Assembly: GCF_047124445.1 (NCBI RefSeq)
Contig: NZ_CP138921.1
Coordinates: forward strand, 2,666,001 to 2,730,000
Direction: 5' to 3'
Origin: Shimia sp047124445
GTDB taxonomy: Bacteria; Pseudomonadota; Alphaproteobacteria; Rhodobacterales; Rhodobacteraceae
DNA: 64,000 nucleotides
A program made the translations under genes and the position numbers. Positions 1 through 9,525 of this stretch are shown piece after piece. The first letter of the stretch is position 1. Each line of letters opens with the position of its first letter. The notes beneath the pieces are model-generated. The model did no database searches, was not told the DNA's origin, and worked only from the letters and a program-made list of their open reading frames with translations.

Positions 1-1203
1 CTGGATGAACCTCTTAGCGCCCTGGACGCCCTCACCCGCGCCAACCTCGCAGATGAGATCGAAGCGATCTGGGATGCGGAGAAAAAGACCTGCGTTCTGA
101 TCACCAACGACGTGGACGAGGCGATCATTCTCGCCGACCGGATCATCGCGTTGAACCCGGATGGCAACTTGGGCCAAGAGTTCAAAGTCGACATCCCACG
201 CTGTCGCGACCGCATGGAGATGAACCACCACGAGGGCTTCAAAAAACTGCGCGCCGAAGTCACCAAGTATCTGATGGACGTAGGCATCGCAGCCAAGGCG
301 GAAGGCAAAAAAGTGCTGCCCGACGTCACACCGATCCACGGCGTCCCTGCGGCAGTCAAAGATGCTCAAAAGGGCATGATTGACCATAATTTCTTGGACT
401 TTTCGCAACTGCACAAAATTTATCCGACGCCCAAAGGTCCACTAACCGTGGTTGAGGATTTCGACCTGAAAGTGCAGCGCGGCGAGTTCATCTCCCTGAT
501 TGGCCACTCGGGCTGTGGTAAGTCCACGGTTCTCACCATGGCTGCGGGTCTAAACCCGATCTCCAAAGGTGGTATCCGTCTGGATGGTCGCCACGTGGAA
601 GGCGCCGATCCTGAACGTGCTGTAGTGTTCCAGTCACCGAACCTGTTCCCATGGTTGTCGGCCAAGGAAAACGTGGCGATTGGCGTAGACAAGGTTTACC
701 CGAAAGCCAGCCAAGGCGAACGTCAGGACGTTGTTGAATACTACCTGGAGCGTGTTGGCCTTGCCGACGCCATGGACCGCCCTGCGCACTCCATGTCCAA
801 CGGCATGAAACAGCGTGTCGGCATTGCCCGCGCCTTTGCTTTGTCCCCGAAACTTCTGCTTTTGGATGAACCCTTTGGCATGCTCGACAGCCTCACACGC
901 TGGGAGCTGCAAGAGGTGCTCATGGAAGTCTGGGACCGCACCAAAGTGACCGCGATCTGTGTGACGCACGATGTGGATGAAGCCATTCTGTTGGCTGACC
1001 GCGTGGTCATGATGACCAACGGGCCCCAAGCGACCATCGGCAAAATCGTGGATGTCGACCTCCCACGTCCGCGCACTCGCAAAGCCCTGCTCGAGCATCC
1101 GGACTACTACCGCTATCGCCAAGACGTGCTCGATTTCCTTGAAGAATACGAGCACGGCGCCAAACCAAAGCCGAAACCCGCCAAAGCCATTGCTGCGGAG
1201 TAA
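1..1203 (+). CDS. Nitrate/nitrite ABC transporter, fused double ATP-binding protein (5' partial)
   Basis: The reading frame is open from base 1, so the start lies outside the window and 400 residues are visible. The first visible residues (LDEPLSALDALT) are the Walker B/D-loop of a first ATPase domain, followed by its H-loop region (LITNDVDEA). After a linker a second complete domain follows: Walker A GHSGCGKST, Q-loop VVFQSPNLFPW, signature MSNGMKQRVGIARA, Walker B LLLLDEPFG and H-loop VTHDVDEA. The signature reads SNG where SGG is usual. Two fused NrtC/NrtD-type ATPases of the nitrate/sulfonate/bicarbonate class would energise a membrane permease for nitrate or nitrite uptake. The location 3 bases before nirB and upstream of nirD-nasA supports nitrate. 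Cyanate or another anion cannot be excluded because the binding protein and permease are off the window. Confidence 0.85.
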   Translation: MDEPLSALDALTRANLADEIEAIWDAEKKTCVLITNDVDEAIILADRIIALNPDGNLGQEFKVDIPRCRDRMEMNHHEGFKKLRAEVTKYLMDVGIAAKAEGKKVLPDVTPIHGVPAAVKDAQKGMIDHNFLDFSQLHKIYPTPKGPLTVVEDFDLKVQRGEFISLIGHSGCGKSTVLTMAAGLNPISKGGIRLDGRHVEGADPERAVVFQSPNLFPWLSAKENVAIGVDKVYPKASQGERQDVVEYYLERVGLADAMDRPAHSMSNGMKQRVGIARAFALSPKLLLLDEPFGMLDSLTRWELQEVLMEVWDRTKVTAICVTHDVDEAILLADRVVMMTNGPQATIGKIVDVDLPRPRTRKALLEHPDYYRYRQDVLDFLEEYEHGAKPKPKPAKAIAAE

Positions 1204-1206
1204 GAT

Positions 1207-3657
1207 ATGACACAGAACCTCATCATCATTGGGGCCGGGATGGCTGCGGGTCGTGCACTCGAACATCTCTTTGAAGCCGCCCCTGACGCCTATGACGTCA
1301 CCCTTTTTAACGCGGAACCACGCGGGACTTACAATCGGATCATGCTGTCTCCGGTTTTGTCGGGCGACAAGGCTTTTGACGAGATCGTCACCCACACAGC
1401 CGATTGGTACGAAGAAAACGGTGTAACCACACGCTTTGGCGAAATGGTCGTGAACATCGACCGAGACGCACAAACGGTGACGTCTGACAATGGAGACGTA
1501 CTGGCCTATGACAAGCTCATCATCGCCACCGGTTCCAATCCATTTATTATTCCACTGCCTGGCCATGATCTGGACGGTGTGATCGCCTATCGCGATCTCG
1601 AAGACACCAATGCCATGATCTCACTTGGGGAAGTACCGAATGCGAAAGCAGTCGTGATTGGGGGCGGCCTTCTTGGCCTTGAGGCGGCTGCTGGCCTCGC
1701 CCTGCGCGGTGTGGACGTGACAGTGGTGCACATCATGGGGCACTTGATGGAGCGCCAGCTGGACGAAGCGGCGGGCTACCTTTTGCGTAAGGCATTGGTG
1801 GACAAAGGCATTACCGTCAAATGCTCTGCCAATTCCAAAGAAATCCTCGGCGAAAACGGCAAAGTCAAAGCGCTCCTGCTGGATGACGGCACCGAGCTGC
1901 CATGTGATCTGTTGGTAATGGCGGTTGGCATCCGCCCATCTATTGCGCTTGCCGCAGAGGCAGGTCTGGCAACAGGTCGTGGTATCCATGTGGATGACCA
2001 GATGGTCACCTCAGATGAAAACATCCTTAGCCTCGGCGAGTGCGTTGAACACAACGGTGACATCTTTGGCCTTGTGGCGCCGATCTATGACCAAGCAAAA
2101 GTCATTGCCAAAACACTGGCTGGGGAAGCGGCCGCTTTTGTGAACAAAGAAGTGGCCACCAAGCTGAAAGTCACCGGCTGTGATCTGTTTTCCGCAGGCG
2201 ATTTTGCCGAAGCGGAAGGCCGAGAGGACATCGTGTATCGTGACCCGGCTCGCGGGATCTACAAGCGCTTGGTTATCGAAGACAACCGCATTGTCGGTGC
2301 CGTCATGTACGGCGACACGGCGGACGGCAACTGGTTCTTTGGCCTGATCAAAGATAAAGAGGACATCTCTGAGATGCGCGATACGCTCATCTTTGGCCCT
2401 GCTTTTCAAGGAGGGTCCCCCCTGGACCCTATGGCAGCCGTTGCAGCCTTACCGGATGATACCGAAATCTGTGGTTGTAACGGCATTTCCAAAGCTCAAA
2501 TCGTCGCCGCCATCAACGACGGCGCTCACACGCTGGACGATGTAAAAGCCATTTCCAAAGCGGGTTCGTCTTGTGGCAGTTGCCTTGGCCTTGTTGGGGA
2601 TTTGTTGGGTGTCACACTGGGTGACGACTTCAAAATGCCTGAGAAAGAAGTCGTTTGTAAGTGTACCGACCTGTCGCATGACGACGTGCGTAAGTTGATC
2701 GTTTCCAAGGAACTCAAATCCATCCCGCAAGCCATGCAGGAATTGGATTGGAAAACCACTTGTGGCTGTCACATCTGTCGCCCGGCGCTCAACTACTACA
2801 TGGTTGCAGCTTGGCCTGGTGAATACGAAGACGACGGCAAGAGCCGGTTCATCAACGAACGTGTGCACGCCAACATCCAGAAAGATGGCACCTATTCGGT
2901 TGTGCCACGTATGTTGGGCGGCATCACAACCCCGGCCGAGCTGCGAGCCATTGCGGATGCTGCGGACAAGTTTGATGTGCCGACGGTCAAAGTCACCGGT
3001 GGTCAACGCATCGACCTTTTGGGTGTGAAAAAGGAAGACCTGCCCGCCATTTGGTATGATTTGGGCAAAGCAGGCATGATGTCTGGTCAGGCCTATGCCA
3101 AAGGCCTGCGCACGGTGAAAACCTGTGTGGGGTCAGAGCATTGCCGATTTGGTACGCAGGACAGCACCGGCGTGGGTATCAAGATTGAAGACGCAATGTG
3201 GGGCGCCTGGTCGCCGCATAAGTTCAAGCTGGCTGTGAGTGGCTGCCCGCGCAACTGCGCTGAAGCCACGTGTAAGGATCTGGGCATCATCTGCGTTGAC
3301 AGTGGCTACCAAATCCTCGCCGGCGGCGCGGCGGGTCTGGACCTAAGGGAAACCGATCTTCTGGTGCAAGTTGCGACCGAAGAAGAGGCCATCGAAGTAT
3401 CTTGCGCTTTCTATCAGCTTTATCGCGAAGGGGCGCAGTACCTGCATCGCCCCTACAAGTGGATTGCCAAAGTGGGTCTTGATTGGGTCAAAGAACAGGT
3501 TGTCGATGATCTGAAAAACCGCAAGGCGCTGGCTGACCGGTTCCACTATTCGCAGAAGTTCTACCAGATCGATCCATGGGCTGAACGCGCAAAACAAGAC
3601 AAAGACGCCCATGAATTTGCACCGATTGCAGACTTTACAAAGGTGGCCGCAGAATGA
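1207..3657 (+). CDS. nirB: Assimilatory nitrite reductase [NAD(P)H], large subunit
   Basis: This cytoplasmic enzyme reduces nitrite to ammonium with six electrons from NAD(P)H. The 816 residues match the family. An N-terminal FAD-binding Rossmann fold (IIGAGMAAGRAL) is followed by a second dinucleotide fold (VVIGGGLLGLEAA, near residue 150). A bacterioferritin-ferredoxin-type [2Fe-2S] module has Cys422, Cys424, Cys456 and Cys459, and a second CxC...CxCxxC module follows. The C-terminal siroheme/[4Fe-4S] domain has its four ligands at Cys640, Cys646, Cys680 and Cys684 (TCVGSEHC and SGCPRNC). The gene starts 3 bases after the transporter ATPase and overlaps nirD by 4 bases, so all belong to one operon that delivers nitrate, reduces it and makes ammonium. 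Confidence 0.96.
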   Translation: MTQNLIIIGAGMAAGRALEHLFEAAPDAYDVTLFNAEPRGTYNRIMLSPVLSGDKAFDEIVTHTADWYEENGVTTRFGEMVVNIDRDAQTVTSDNGDVLAYDKLIIATGSNPFIIPLPGHDLDGVIAYRDLEDTNAMISLGEVPNAKAVVIGGGLLGLEAAAGLALRGVDVTVVHIMGHLMERQLDEAAGYLLRKALVDKGITVKCSANSKEILGENGKVKALLLDDGTELPCDLLVMAVGIRPSIALAAEAGLATGRGIHVDDQMVTSDENILSLGECVEHNGDIFGLVAPIYDQAKVIAKTLAGEAAAFVNKEVATKLKVTGCDLFSAGDFAEAEGREDIVYRDPARGIYKRLVIEDNRIVGAVMYGDTADGNWFFGLIKDKEDISEMRDTLIFGPAFQGGSPLDPMAAVAALPDDTEICGCNGISKAQIVAAINDGAHTLDDVKAISKAGSSCGSCLGLVGDLLGVTLGDDFKMPEKEVVCKCTDLSHDDVRKLIVSKELKSIPQAMQELDWKTTCGCHICRPALNYYMVAAWPGEYEDDGKSRFINERVHANIQKDGTYSVVPRMLGGITTPAELRAIADAADKFDVPTVKVTGGQRIDLLGVKKEDLPAIWYDLGKAGMMSGQAYAKGLRTVKTCVGSEHCRFGTQDSTGVGIKIEDAMWGAWSPHKFKLAVSGCPRNCAEATCKDLGIICVDSGYQILAGGAAGLDLRETDLLVQVATEEEAIEVSCAFYQLYREGAQYLHRPYKWIAKVGLDWVKEQVVDDLKNRKALADRFHYSQKFYQIDPWAERAKQDKDAHEFAPIADFTKVAAE

Positions 3658-3992
3658 CCGATTTTATCGATATTGGTAGCATCAATGACATCCCTTTGCG
3701 GGGCGCACGGGTGGTTCGGACACATCGCGGCGACATCGCCGTGTTCCGCACTGCCATCAACACCGTCTACGCTTTAGATGAATATCTACTGGGCAAAGCT
3801 GGCCCGCTGTCCAACGGTATCCAACACGACGAGAAAGTCACCGACCCAATGTACAATTGGGTCTTTGATCTCACCACCGGCGAAGCCCAAGGTGCGGACG
3901 AAGGTAAAGTTGCGACCTATGATGTCAAATGCGAAGGCGACCGCATTTTGATATCTGCGGCGGCTGTGAGCCCATCGGTGTCTGCAGAATGA
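3654..3992 (+). CDS. nirD: Nitrite reductase [NAD(P)H], small subunit
   Basis: A 112-residue Rieske-fold partner of NirB. The start ATG overlaps the nirB stop (ATGA), which implies translational coupling. The CxH and CxxH ligand pairs of true Rieske proteins are absent: the corresponding stretches read LDEYLLGKAGPLS and VTDPMYNW. Loss of the cluster is normal for NirD, for example in Escherichia coli, where the subunit is structural. Its stop overlaps the nasA start by 4 bases, so the three reductase genes form a tightly coupled set. Confidence 0.92.
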   Translation: MTDFIDIGSINDIPLRGARVVRTHRGDIAVFRTAINTVYALDEYLLGKAGPLSNGIQHDEKVTDPMYNWVFDLTTGEAQGADEGKVATYDVKCEGDRILISAAAVSPSVSAE

Positions 3993-6616
3993 CCACATCC
4001 GTCTGCACCACTTGTCCCTATTGCGGCACCGGCTGCGGCGTCCTTGCCACGCCGGATGGTGCAGGTGGCCTCACGGTTAAAGGCGATCCGGATCACCCGG
4101 CGAACTTTGGACGCCTCTGTTCCAAAGGGTCGGCGCTCGGAGAAACCGTCACTGCGGACGGTCGTCTCCTCACGCCGCAGATCGGCACCCGTTCCGCAAG
4201 CTGGGATGACGCGCTCGATCTGGTAGCCGATAGGTTTCGCACCACGATTGCGGAGCATGGTCCTGGCAGTGTGGCGTTTTACGTCTCCGGTCAGCTGCTG
4301 ACCGAAGACTACTACGTCGCAAACAAGCTGATGAAGGGTTATATCGGCTCGGCGAACATCGACACCAATTCACGCCTGTGTATGGCCTCCACAGTGGCTG
4401 GGCACAAACGCGCCTTTGGCACGGACACCGTGCCTGGCTCCTACGAAGATCTGGAGCTGGCGGATCTTGTCGTCATCACCGGATCGAACTTGGCTTGGTG
4501 CCATCCGGTGCTTTACCAGCGCGTTGCCGCCGCCAAAACTGAACGCCCCGAGATGAAAGTTGTGGTGATCGATCCTAGGCGCACGGCGACTTGCGACATT
4601 GCGGACCTTCACTTGGCACTTTCTCCAGGCACGGATGTTGCCCTGTTCAATCACCTGCTCACGCAAACTTATGAACAAGGGGCCTTGGACGCGGTGTTTG
4701 TAGCCAAACACACAGATGGTTTTACCGAAGCGCTGGATACAGCCAGCATGACAGATGTTTCGGTTACCGGACTGTCCGAACAACAGCTGGCGGCCTTTAC
4801 ACAACTTTGGCTGAGCACGGAAAAAACCGTCACGATCTTCTCGCAAGGCGTCAATCAATCCGATCATGGCACCGACAAGGTGAACTCCATAATCAACTGC
4901 CATCTGGCAACAGGTCGGATTGGCAACCCTGGAAGCGGGCCCTTCTCGGTGACCGGGCAACCTAACGCGATGGGCGGGCGTGAGGTTGGTGGACTTGCCA
5001 ATATGCTTGCGTGCCACTTGGACATCGAGAACCCGACACATCGGGAAAGCGTTCAGAATTTCTGGCAGTCTCCAACGATGCCGACACAACAAGGCCTAAA
5101 AGCCGTCGATATGTTTGACGCCGTCGATGCCGGCAAAATCAAAGCTTTGTGGGTGATGTGTACGAACCCTGCGGTGAGCATGCCTAACGCCAGCAAAGTG
5201 CGCGCAGCAATCGAAAACTGCGATTTTGTTGTTGTCTCGGATATGTTTGCCAGCACGGACACCGCAAAACTTGCCGATGTGGTTTTACCAGCCACTGGCT
5301 GGGGTGAGAAAGACGGAACCGTCACCAATTCGGACCGCACAATCAGCCGACAAAGGGCAGTGCTTCCGCCTCCAGGAGAAGCGCGGCACGATTGGGACAT
5401 TATGGGTGATGTGGCCCGCCGCATGGGCTTTTCCACCGGGTTCAATTACTCAAGTCCGGCAGAAATCTTTCGCGAACACGCAGAACTGTCCGGACAAGCC
5501 GCAGACCTCGGGAAGGATTTTGATATTTCCGGATTGGCTGATCTCACAGACCTTGAGTACGCGTCTTTGACGCCAATCAAATGGCCAGTTCCCCGTCAGG
5601 GAAAACCGCAACAACCACGGTTTTTTGGGGCCGGTCAGTTTTTCACCCGCGACCGCCGCGCAAACCTTGTTCCGGTTAAGCAACCAGCGCTGGCAACTAA
5701 AAGCGATGAACGGCCATTACGCCTCAACACCGGCCGCGTGCGTGACCAATGGCACACGATGACCCGGACCGCGCGGGCGGCTCGATTGAACCAACACTAT
5801 GGCGAGCCATTTTTGGAGCTTCACCCCAGCGATGCGAACAGCCTTGGTGTATCGGACGCGGATTTGATTGAAGTACGAAACGACTTTGGTGTCGCAATTC
5901 TTAGAGTGTTGATTACCGACCGCGTTGAACAAGGCAGTGTCTTCGCTCCAATACACTGGACCGGTGAGGATTCCTCCCAATCCATCGTATCCGATTTAGT
6001 CCCTCCCATTGTCGATCCGGTGTCAGGTCAGCCAGACAGTAAGTCCGCTTACGTCAGCCTCTCGAAATTCGGCGCCAAATGGTACGGCTATGCTGTGAGT
6101 GTCTGCGAATTGAACGCTTCTACCCGATACTGGGCCAAAGCCAAGCTGAACACTGGCTGGCAAGTCGAGTTAGCCGACGACAAAATACCGGACGACTGGA
6201 CGGAGTTTGCCCACAACCTGTTTCATGCCGACGAGCTTGAATGTACCAGCGTGATTGACGCCCCTAAGGGACGCGCGCGCATGGCTTTTCAAAAAGACAA
6301 GAAACTTATAGGCGCATTGTTTGTGGATCAGGCTCCAGTTCAAGTGTCACGCAGCTTTGCGGGCTCGCTTTTGGGGCAAGACAACCCTCACATTCTGGCT
6401 GGGCGTCCAGGCGCTGCGCATGTAGATCCAGGCCCGACCGTTTGCGCCTGCTTCAACGTTGGCGTGAACACCATTTTGTCCGCAATCGAGCAGCAAAATT
6501 TGATCTCGGTTGAGCAAATCGGCACGGCACTATCCGCTGGGACAAACTGTGGATCCTGCCGTCCCGAATTGGCTGCACTCTTGGCGGGTACGCGACAGAA
6601 ACTTGCTGCCGAGTAG
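3989..6616 (+). CDS. nasA: Assimilatory nitrate reductase catalytic subunit, molybdopterin type
   Basis: This cytoplasmic molybdoenzyme reduces nitrate to nitrite, feeding NirBD. I take the ATG at 3989, which overlaps the nirD stop, rather than an in-frame ATG at 3929 inside nirD; this gives 875 residues. The N-terminal [4Fe-4S] ligands are Cys9, Cys12, Cys16 and Cys44 (CPYCGTGC and LCSKG). The molybdopterin oxidoreductase core and molybdopterin dinucleotide-binding domain follow. A C-terminal BFD-like [2Fe-2S] module with cysteines around 819, 821, 852 and 855 resembles Klebsiella-type NasA and probably takes electrons from a diaphorase. Membrane anchors and a Tat signal are absent, as expected for an assimilatory enzyme. 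Confidence 0.95.
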   Translation: MTTSVCTTCPYCGTGCGVLATPDGAGGLTVKGDPDHPANFGRLCSKGSALGETVTADGRLLTPQIGTRSASWDDALDLVADRFRTTIAEHGPGSVAFYVSGQLLTEDYYVANKLMKGYIGSANIDTNSRLCMASTVAGHKRAFGTDTVPGSYEDLELADLVVITGSNLAWCHPVLYQRVAAAKTERPEMKVVVIDPRRTATCDIADLHLALSPGTDVALFNHLLTQTYEQGALDAVFVAKHTDGFTEALDTASMTDVSVTGLSEQQLAAFTQLWLSTEKTVTIFSQGVNQSDHGTDKVNSIINCHLATGRIGNPGSGPFSVTGQPNAMGGREVGGLANMLACHLDIENPTHRESVQNFWQSPTMPTQQGLKAVDMFDAVDAGKIKALWVMCTNPAVSMPNASKVRAAIENCDFVVVSDMFASTDTAKLADVVLPATGWGEKDGTVTNSDRTISRQRAVLPPPGEARHDWDIMGDVARRMGFSTGFNYSSPAEIFREHAELSGQAADLGKDFDISGLADLTDLEYASLTPIKWPVPRQGKPQQPRFFGAGQFFTRDRRANLVPVKQPALATKSDERPLRLNTGRVRDQWHTMTRTARAARLNQHYGEPFLELHPSDANSLGVSDADLIEVRNDFGVAILRVLITDRVEQGSVFAPIHWTGEDSSQSIVSDLVPPIVDPVSGQPDSKSAYVSLSKFGAKWYGYAVSVCELNASTRYWAKAKLNTGWQVELADDKIPDDWTEFAHNLFHADELECTSVIDAPKGRARMAFQKDKKLIGALFVDQAPVQVSRSFAGSLLGQDNPHILAGRPGAAHVDPGPTVCACFNVGVNTILSAIEQQNLISVEQIGTALSAGTNCGSCRPELAALLAGTRQKLAAE

Positions 6617-6973
6617 CGCGGAACAACCGACAAACGTACCGTTCGCCCCCCTCAGAGCAGCCCGTCCCTACTCCCTAAGTGCCGTAAGGTCAGCACATTT
6701 CAAACTCCCCCAATGCGGGTATTTTTAACCAAGCACTCCCACTTGGAGGGAACCTTCTCCTTGCCTGACGACAATTCTGAGAAAGTCCAAAAACGTCATG
6801 TCTGTCGGTTTTGAACCATGATATGACGGTTTCCTGAAGGCACTACTGTGGCGACCTCTCTTGCTCAAAGAGTCGACGAAAACTTTGTCAGCTTTGACAC
6901 ATTTTTCTTGATTTGTGTCGCGAGCGGGTCGCAGCATGAAGAAAAACAAAAGATTCAACATGGGAGTTTCCAA
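6617..6973. other. Intergenic region between the nitrate operon and the ABC importer
   Basis: No convincing gene lies in these 357 bases. An in-frame extension of the downstream gene to 6848 exists but lacks a ribosome-binding site and would put a non-signal-like stretch before the Tat signal. Two imperfect structures are visible. CGTCAT at 6794-6799 pairs with ATGACG at 6823-6828 and encloses GGTT-TTG-AACC. GACACA at 6896-6901 pairs with TGTGTC at 6914-6919 across 12 bases. Either could be an operator or leader structure for the importer. A weak CCC/GGG hairpin before TTTTT near 6708-6726 may end nasA transcription. Confidence 0.4.
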
Positions 6974-8557
6974 ATGAATGAAGAGCTTAAGTTCCTAAGC
7001 CGTCAGGCTGCCTTGGGCACAATCACACGCCGTAAGTTCCTCGGCCGCGCTGGTGCACTGGGTGTTTCGGCGGCCGCTGCAAACACAATTCTGGCAAGCG
7101 CGGTGCACGCGGCCGGTCCGCAAAAAGGCGGCACCCTGCGCATCGGTTTGCAAGGCGGCTCAACAACCGACAGCCTGGATCCAGCAACAGCGGCAAACAC
7201 AACTGCGGTAAACCTAATCCGCATGTGGGGCGAGCCACTTGTCGAACTTACCGATGATGGTGGTCTTCAAGGCAAAGTTGCCGAGAGCTTTGAAGCCTCC
7301 GCAGATGCAACCACCTGGACCTTCACCATTCGCAAGGGCATCACTTTCTCAAACGGCCAAGAAGTCACTGCAGCAGACGCCGCAGCAATGCTTGACCGTC
7401 ACGCTGGTGAAGAATCGAAATCCGGTGCTCTGGGTTTGTTGCGCGACATCAAAAACGTCAGCACTAATGGCCGCGATGTCATCATTGAGCTTAATAACGG
7501 CAACGCTGACCTGCCCTACTTGATGAGCGACTATCACCTGATTGTTCAGCCAAACGGCGGCAAAGATGCGCCTGACGCAGCGATTGGCACCGGCCCCTAT
7601 ATCATGAAAGAAGTTGATATGGGCGTGCGGTTTGTCGCTGAGAAAAACCCGAACTATTGGGGTGATATCGGCCACGCGGAAACCATCGAGTTGCTGGTCA
7701 TCAATGACAACACAGCCCGTGTTGCCGCGCTTCAGTCCGGTCAGGTCGACATCATCGACCGTGTTCCACCTCGCACCGCCGGCCTGGTGTCTCGTGCCCC
7801 TGGCATCACGGTGGCCTCGACAGCAGGCCCTGGCCACTACGTATTTATTGCCCACGTGGATACCGCACCATTTAACAATCCTGACCTGATGATGGCGCTG
7901 AAATACGGCATCAACCGTCAGGAAATGGTCGACAAAATCCTGTTTGGTTATGGATCCGTTGGCAACGACTCGCCAATCAACGCGGCCTATCCGATGTATT
8001 CAGAAATGGAACAGCGCGAATATGATCCAGAAAAAGCCGCTGAATACTTCAAAAAGTCTGGCCACGAAGGCCCGGTCCTGCTGCGCACGTCGGACAACTC
8101 TTTCCCGGGCGCACCGGATGCCGCAGCTCTGTTCCAGCAATCTTTGAAGGCCGCAGGTATCGAGCTGGAAATCAAACGTGAGCCAAACGACGGTTACTGG
8201 TCTGAAGTATGGAACAACAAGCCGTTCTGCACCAGCTACTGGGGCGGCCGCTCCACGCAGGATCAGATGTTCACAACCGCGTATCTGTCTACCGCGGACT
8301 GGAACGACACACGTTACAAGAGCGAAAGCTTCGACAAGCTGCTGATCGCCGCACGTGCGGAACTGGATCAGGACAAACGTAAGGCAATGTATGCCGACAT
8401 GGGCATGATGGTGCGCAATGAAAGCGGTCTGATTTGTCCAATGTTCAATGACTTCGTAGACGCCTACACCGACAAGATTGGCGGCTGGGTTGAAGGCGTT
8501 GCAGGCTTCTCCCTCATGAACGGCTACGCAGCTCAGCGTATGTGGGTGACAGGCTGA
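6974..8557 (+). CDS. Dipeptide-type ABC transporter substrate-binding protein (SBP_bac_5), Tat-exported
   Basis: A 527-residue periplasmic binding protein of family 5 (dipeptide, oligopeptide, nickel or glycoside importers). The chosen ATG at 6974 has GGGAG at 6962-6966. The N-terminus carries a twin-arginine signal (TRRKFLGRAGALG) followed by a small-residue region ending VHAAGPQ, so the protein folds in the cytoplasm before export. The mature part begins KGGTLRIGLQGG, typical of the family, with DSLDPA and a later TSYWGGRSTQDQM region. It heads a four-gene operon containing every part of an importer. The ligand cannot be read from the sequence. Confidence 0.93.
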   Translation: MNEELKFLSRQAALGTITRRKFLGRAGALGVSAAAANTILASAVHAAGPQKGGTLRIGLQGGSTTDSLDPATAANTTAVNLIRMWGEPLVELTDDGGLQGKVAESFEASADATTWTFTIRKGITFSNGQEVTAADAAAMLDRHAGEESKSGALGLLRDIKNVSTNGRDVIIELNNGNADLPYLMSDYHLIVQPNGGKDAPDAAIGTGPYIMKEVDMGVRFVAEKNPNYWGDIGHAETIELLVINDNTARVAALQSGQVDIIDRVPPRTAGLVSRAPGITVASTAGPGHYVFIAHVDTAPFNNPDLMMALKYGINRQEMVDKILFGYGSVGNDSPINAAYPMYSEMEQREYDPEKAAEYFKKSGHEGPVLLRTSDNSFPGAPDAAALFQQSLKAAGIELEIKREPNDGYWSEVWNNKPFCTSYWGGRSTQDQMFTTAYLSTADWNDTRYKSESFDKLLIAARAELDQDKRKAMYADMGMMVRNESGLICPMFNDFVDAYTDKIGGWVEGVAGFSLMNGYAAQRMWVTG

Positions 8558-8558
8558 T

Positions 8559-9515
8559 ATGTCGCTCCTTTTGAAACTACTGGCCCAGCGCATTGCGCTG
8601 GGCCTGCTTCTGCTCTTCCTCGTCTCGATCCTGATCTTCGCTGGCACCATCGTCTTGCCAGGAGACGTGGCCCAACAAATTCTCGGACAATCCGCCACAC
8701 CCGAAGCGCTTGCCAACATGCGCCGCGATCTCGGATTGAACGATCCGCCAATTCAACGCTACTTCAGCTGGCTGGGCGGCGTGCTGCAAGGTGACTTGGG
8801 GACCTCTCTCACCAGTGGCAAGGACATTGCTGAATCAATCGGCAAACGTCTCGGCAACACTCTTTTCCTGGCCTTTTGGGCCGCGATCATCTCTGTGCCT
8901 CTTGCGATTTTGCTTGGTTTGATTGCCGTACGCTATCGCGAACGCTGGCCGGACAAACTGATCTCTGCGGTCACTCTGGCATCCATTTCTGTTCCTGAGT
9001 TCCTCATCGCTTATGTGGCTATCTTCTTTGTCTCCGTGCGGCTGCGTTGGGCACCTTCCGTGACCACGATCAATGACAGCATGAGCCTTGGCGACAAGCT
9101 GCACACGATATCCCTGCCGATTGCGGTGCTAACACTCGTTGTACTGGCACACATGATGCGCATGACCCGCGCCGCAATTTTGAACGTGATGCAATCTGCC
9201 TACATCGAAACGGCGGAGCTCAAAGGGCTGCGCATGTTCACGATCATTTGGAAACACGCGTTCCCGAACTCCATTGCACCGGTTGTCAACGTGGTCATGC
9301 TCAACCTTGCCTATCTCGTGGTAGGCGTTGTGGTGATCGAAGTGGTCTTTACCTACCCCGGCATGGGGCAGTTCCTGGTCGATCACGTGTCCAAACGTGA
9401 CATTCCCGTTGTGCAGGCCTGTGGCCTGATCTTTGCGGCAGTCTACATCGGCCTCAACATGGTCGCAGACATTGTGTCGATCGTCGCCAACCCGCGTCTG
9501 CGGCATCCGAAATAG
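8559..9515 (+). CDS. Dipeptide-type ABC transporter permease, DppB-like
   Basis: A 318-residue inner-membrane permease with an N-terminal membrane segment (residues about 8-30), a periplasmic stretch with the DLGLNDPPIQRYFSW signature, and five further segments. The EAA cytoplasmic loop is seen as TAELKGLRMFTIIWKHAFPN, which docks on the ATPase. The start ATG lies one base after the stop of the binding protein. With the next gene it forms the transmembrane heterodimer of the importer. Confidence 0.93.
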   Translation: MSLLLKLLAQRIALGLLLLFLVSILIFAGTIVLPGDVAQQILGQSATPEALANMRRDLGLNDPPIQRYFSWLGGVLQGDLGTSLTSGKDIAESIGKRLGNTLFLAFWAAIISVPLAILLGLIAVRYRERWPDKLISAVTLASISVPEFLIAYVAIFFVSVRLRWAPSVTTINDSMSLGDKLHTISLPIAVLTLVVLAHMMRMTRAAILNVMQSAYIETAELKGLRMFTIIWKHAFPNSIAPVVNVVMLNLAYLVVGVVVIEVVFTYPGMGQFLVDHVSKRDIPVVQACGLIFAAVYIGLNMVADIVSIVANPRLRHPK

Positions 9516-9525
9516 GGGAAACGTT

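Noticed and set aside
3929..3988. Longer nasA start at 3929
   Set aside because: It overlaps nirD by 64 bases, while the ATG at 3989 gives the usual 4-base overlap and puts the cluster cysteines at the N-terminus.
6848..6973. N-terminal extension of the binding protein gene to 6848
   Set aside because: It would put 42 residues before a normal Tat signal and has no ribosome-binding site, whereas 6974 has one.
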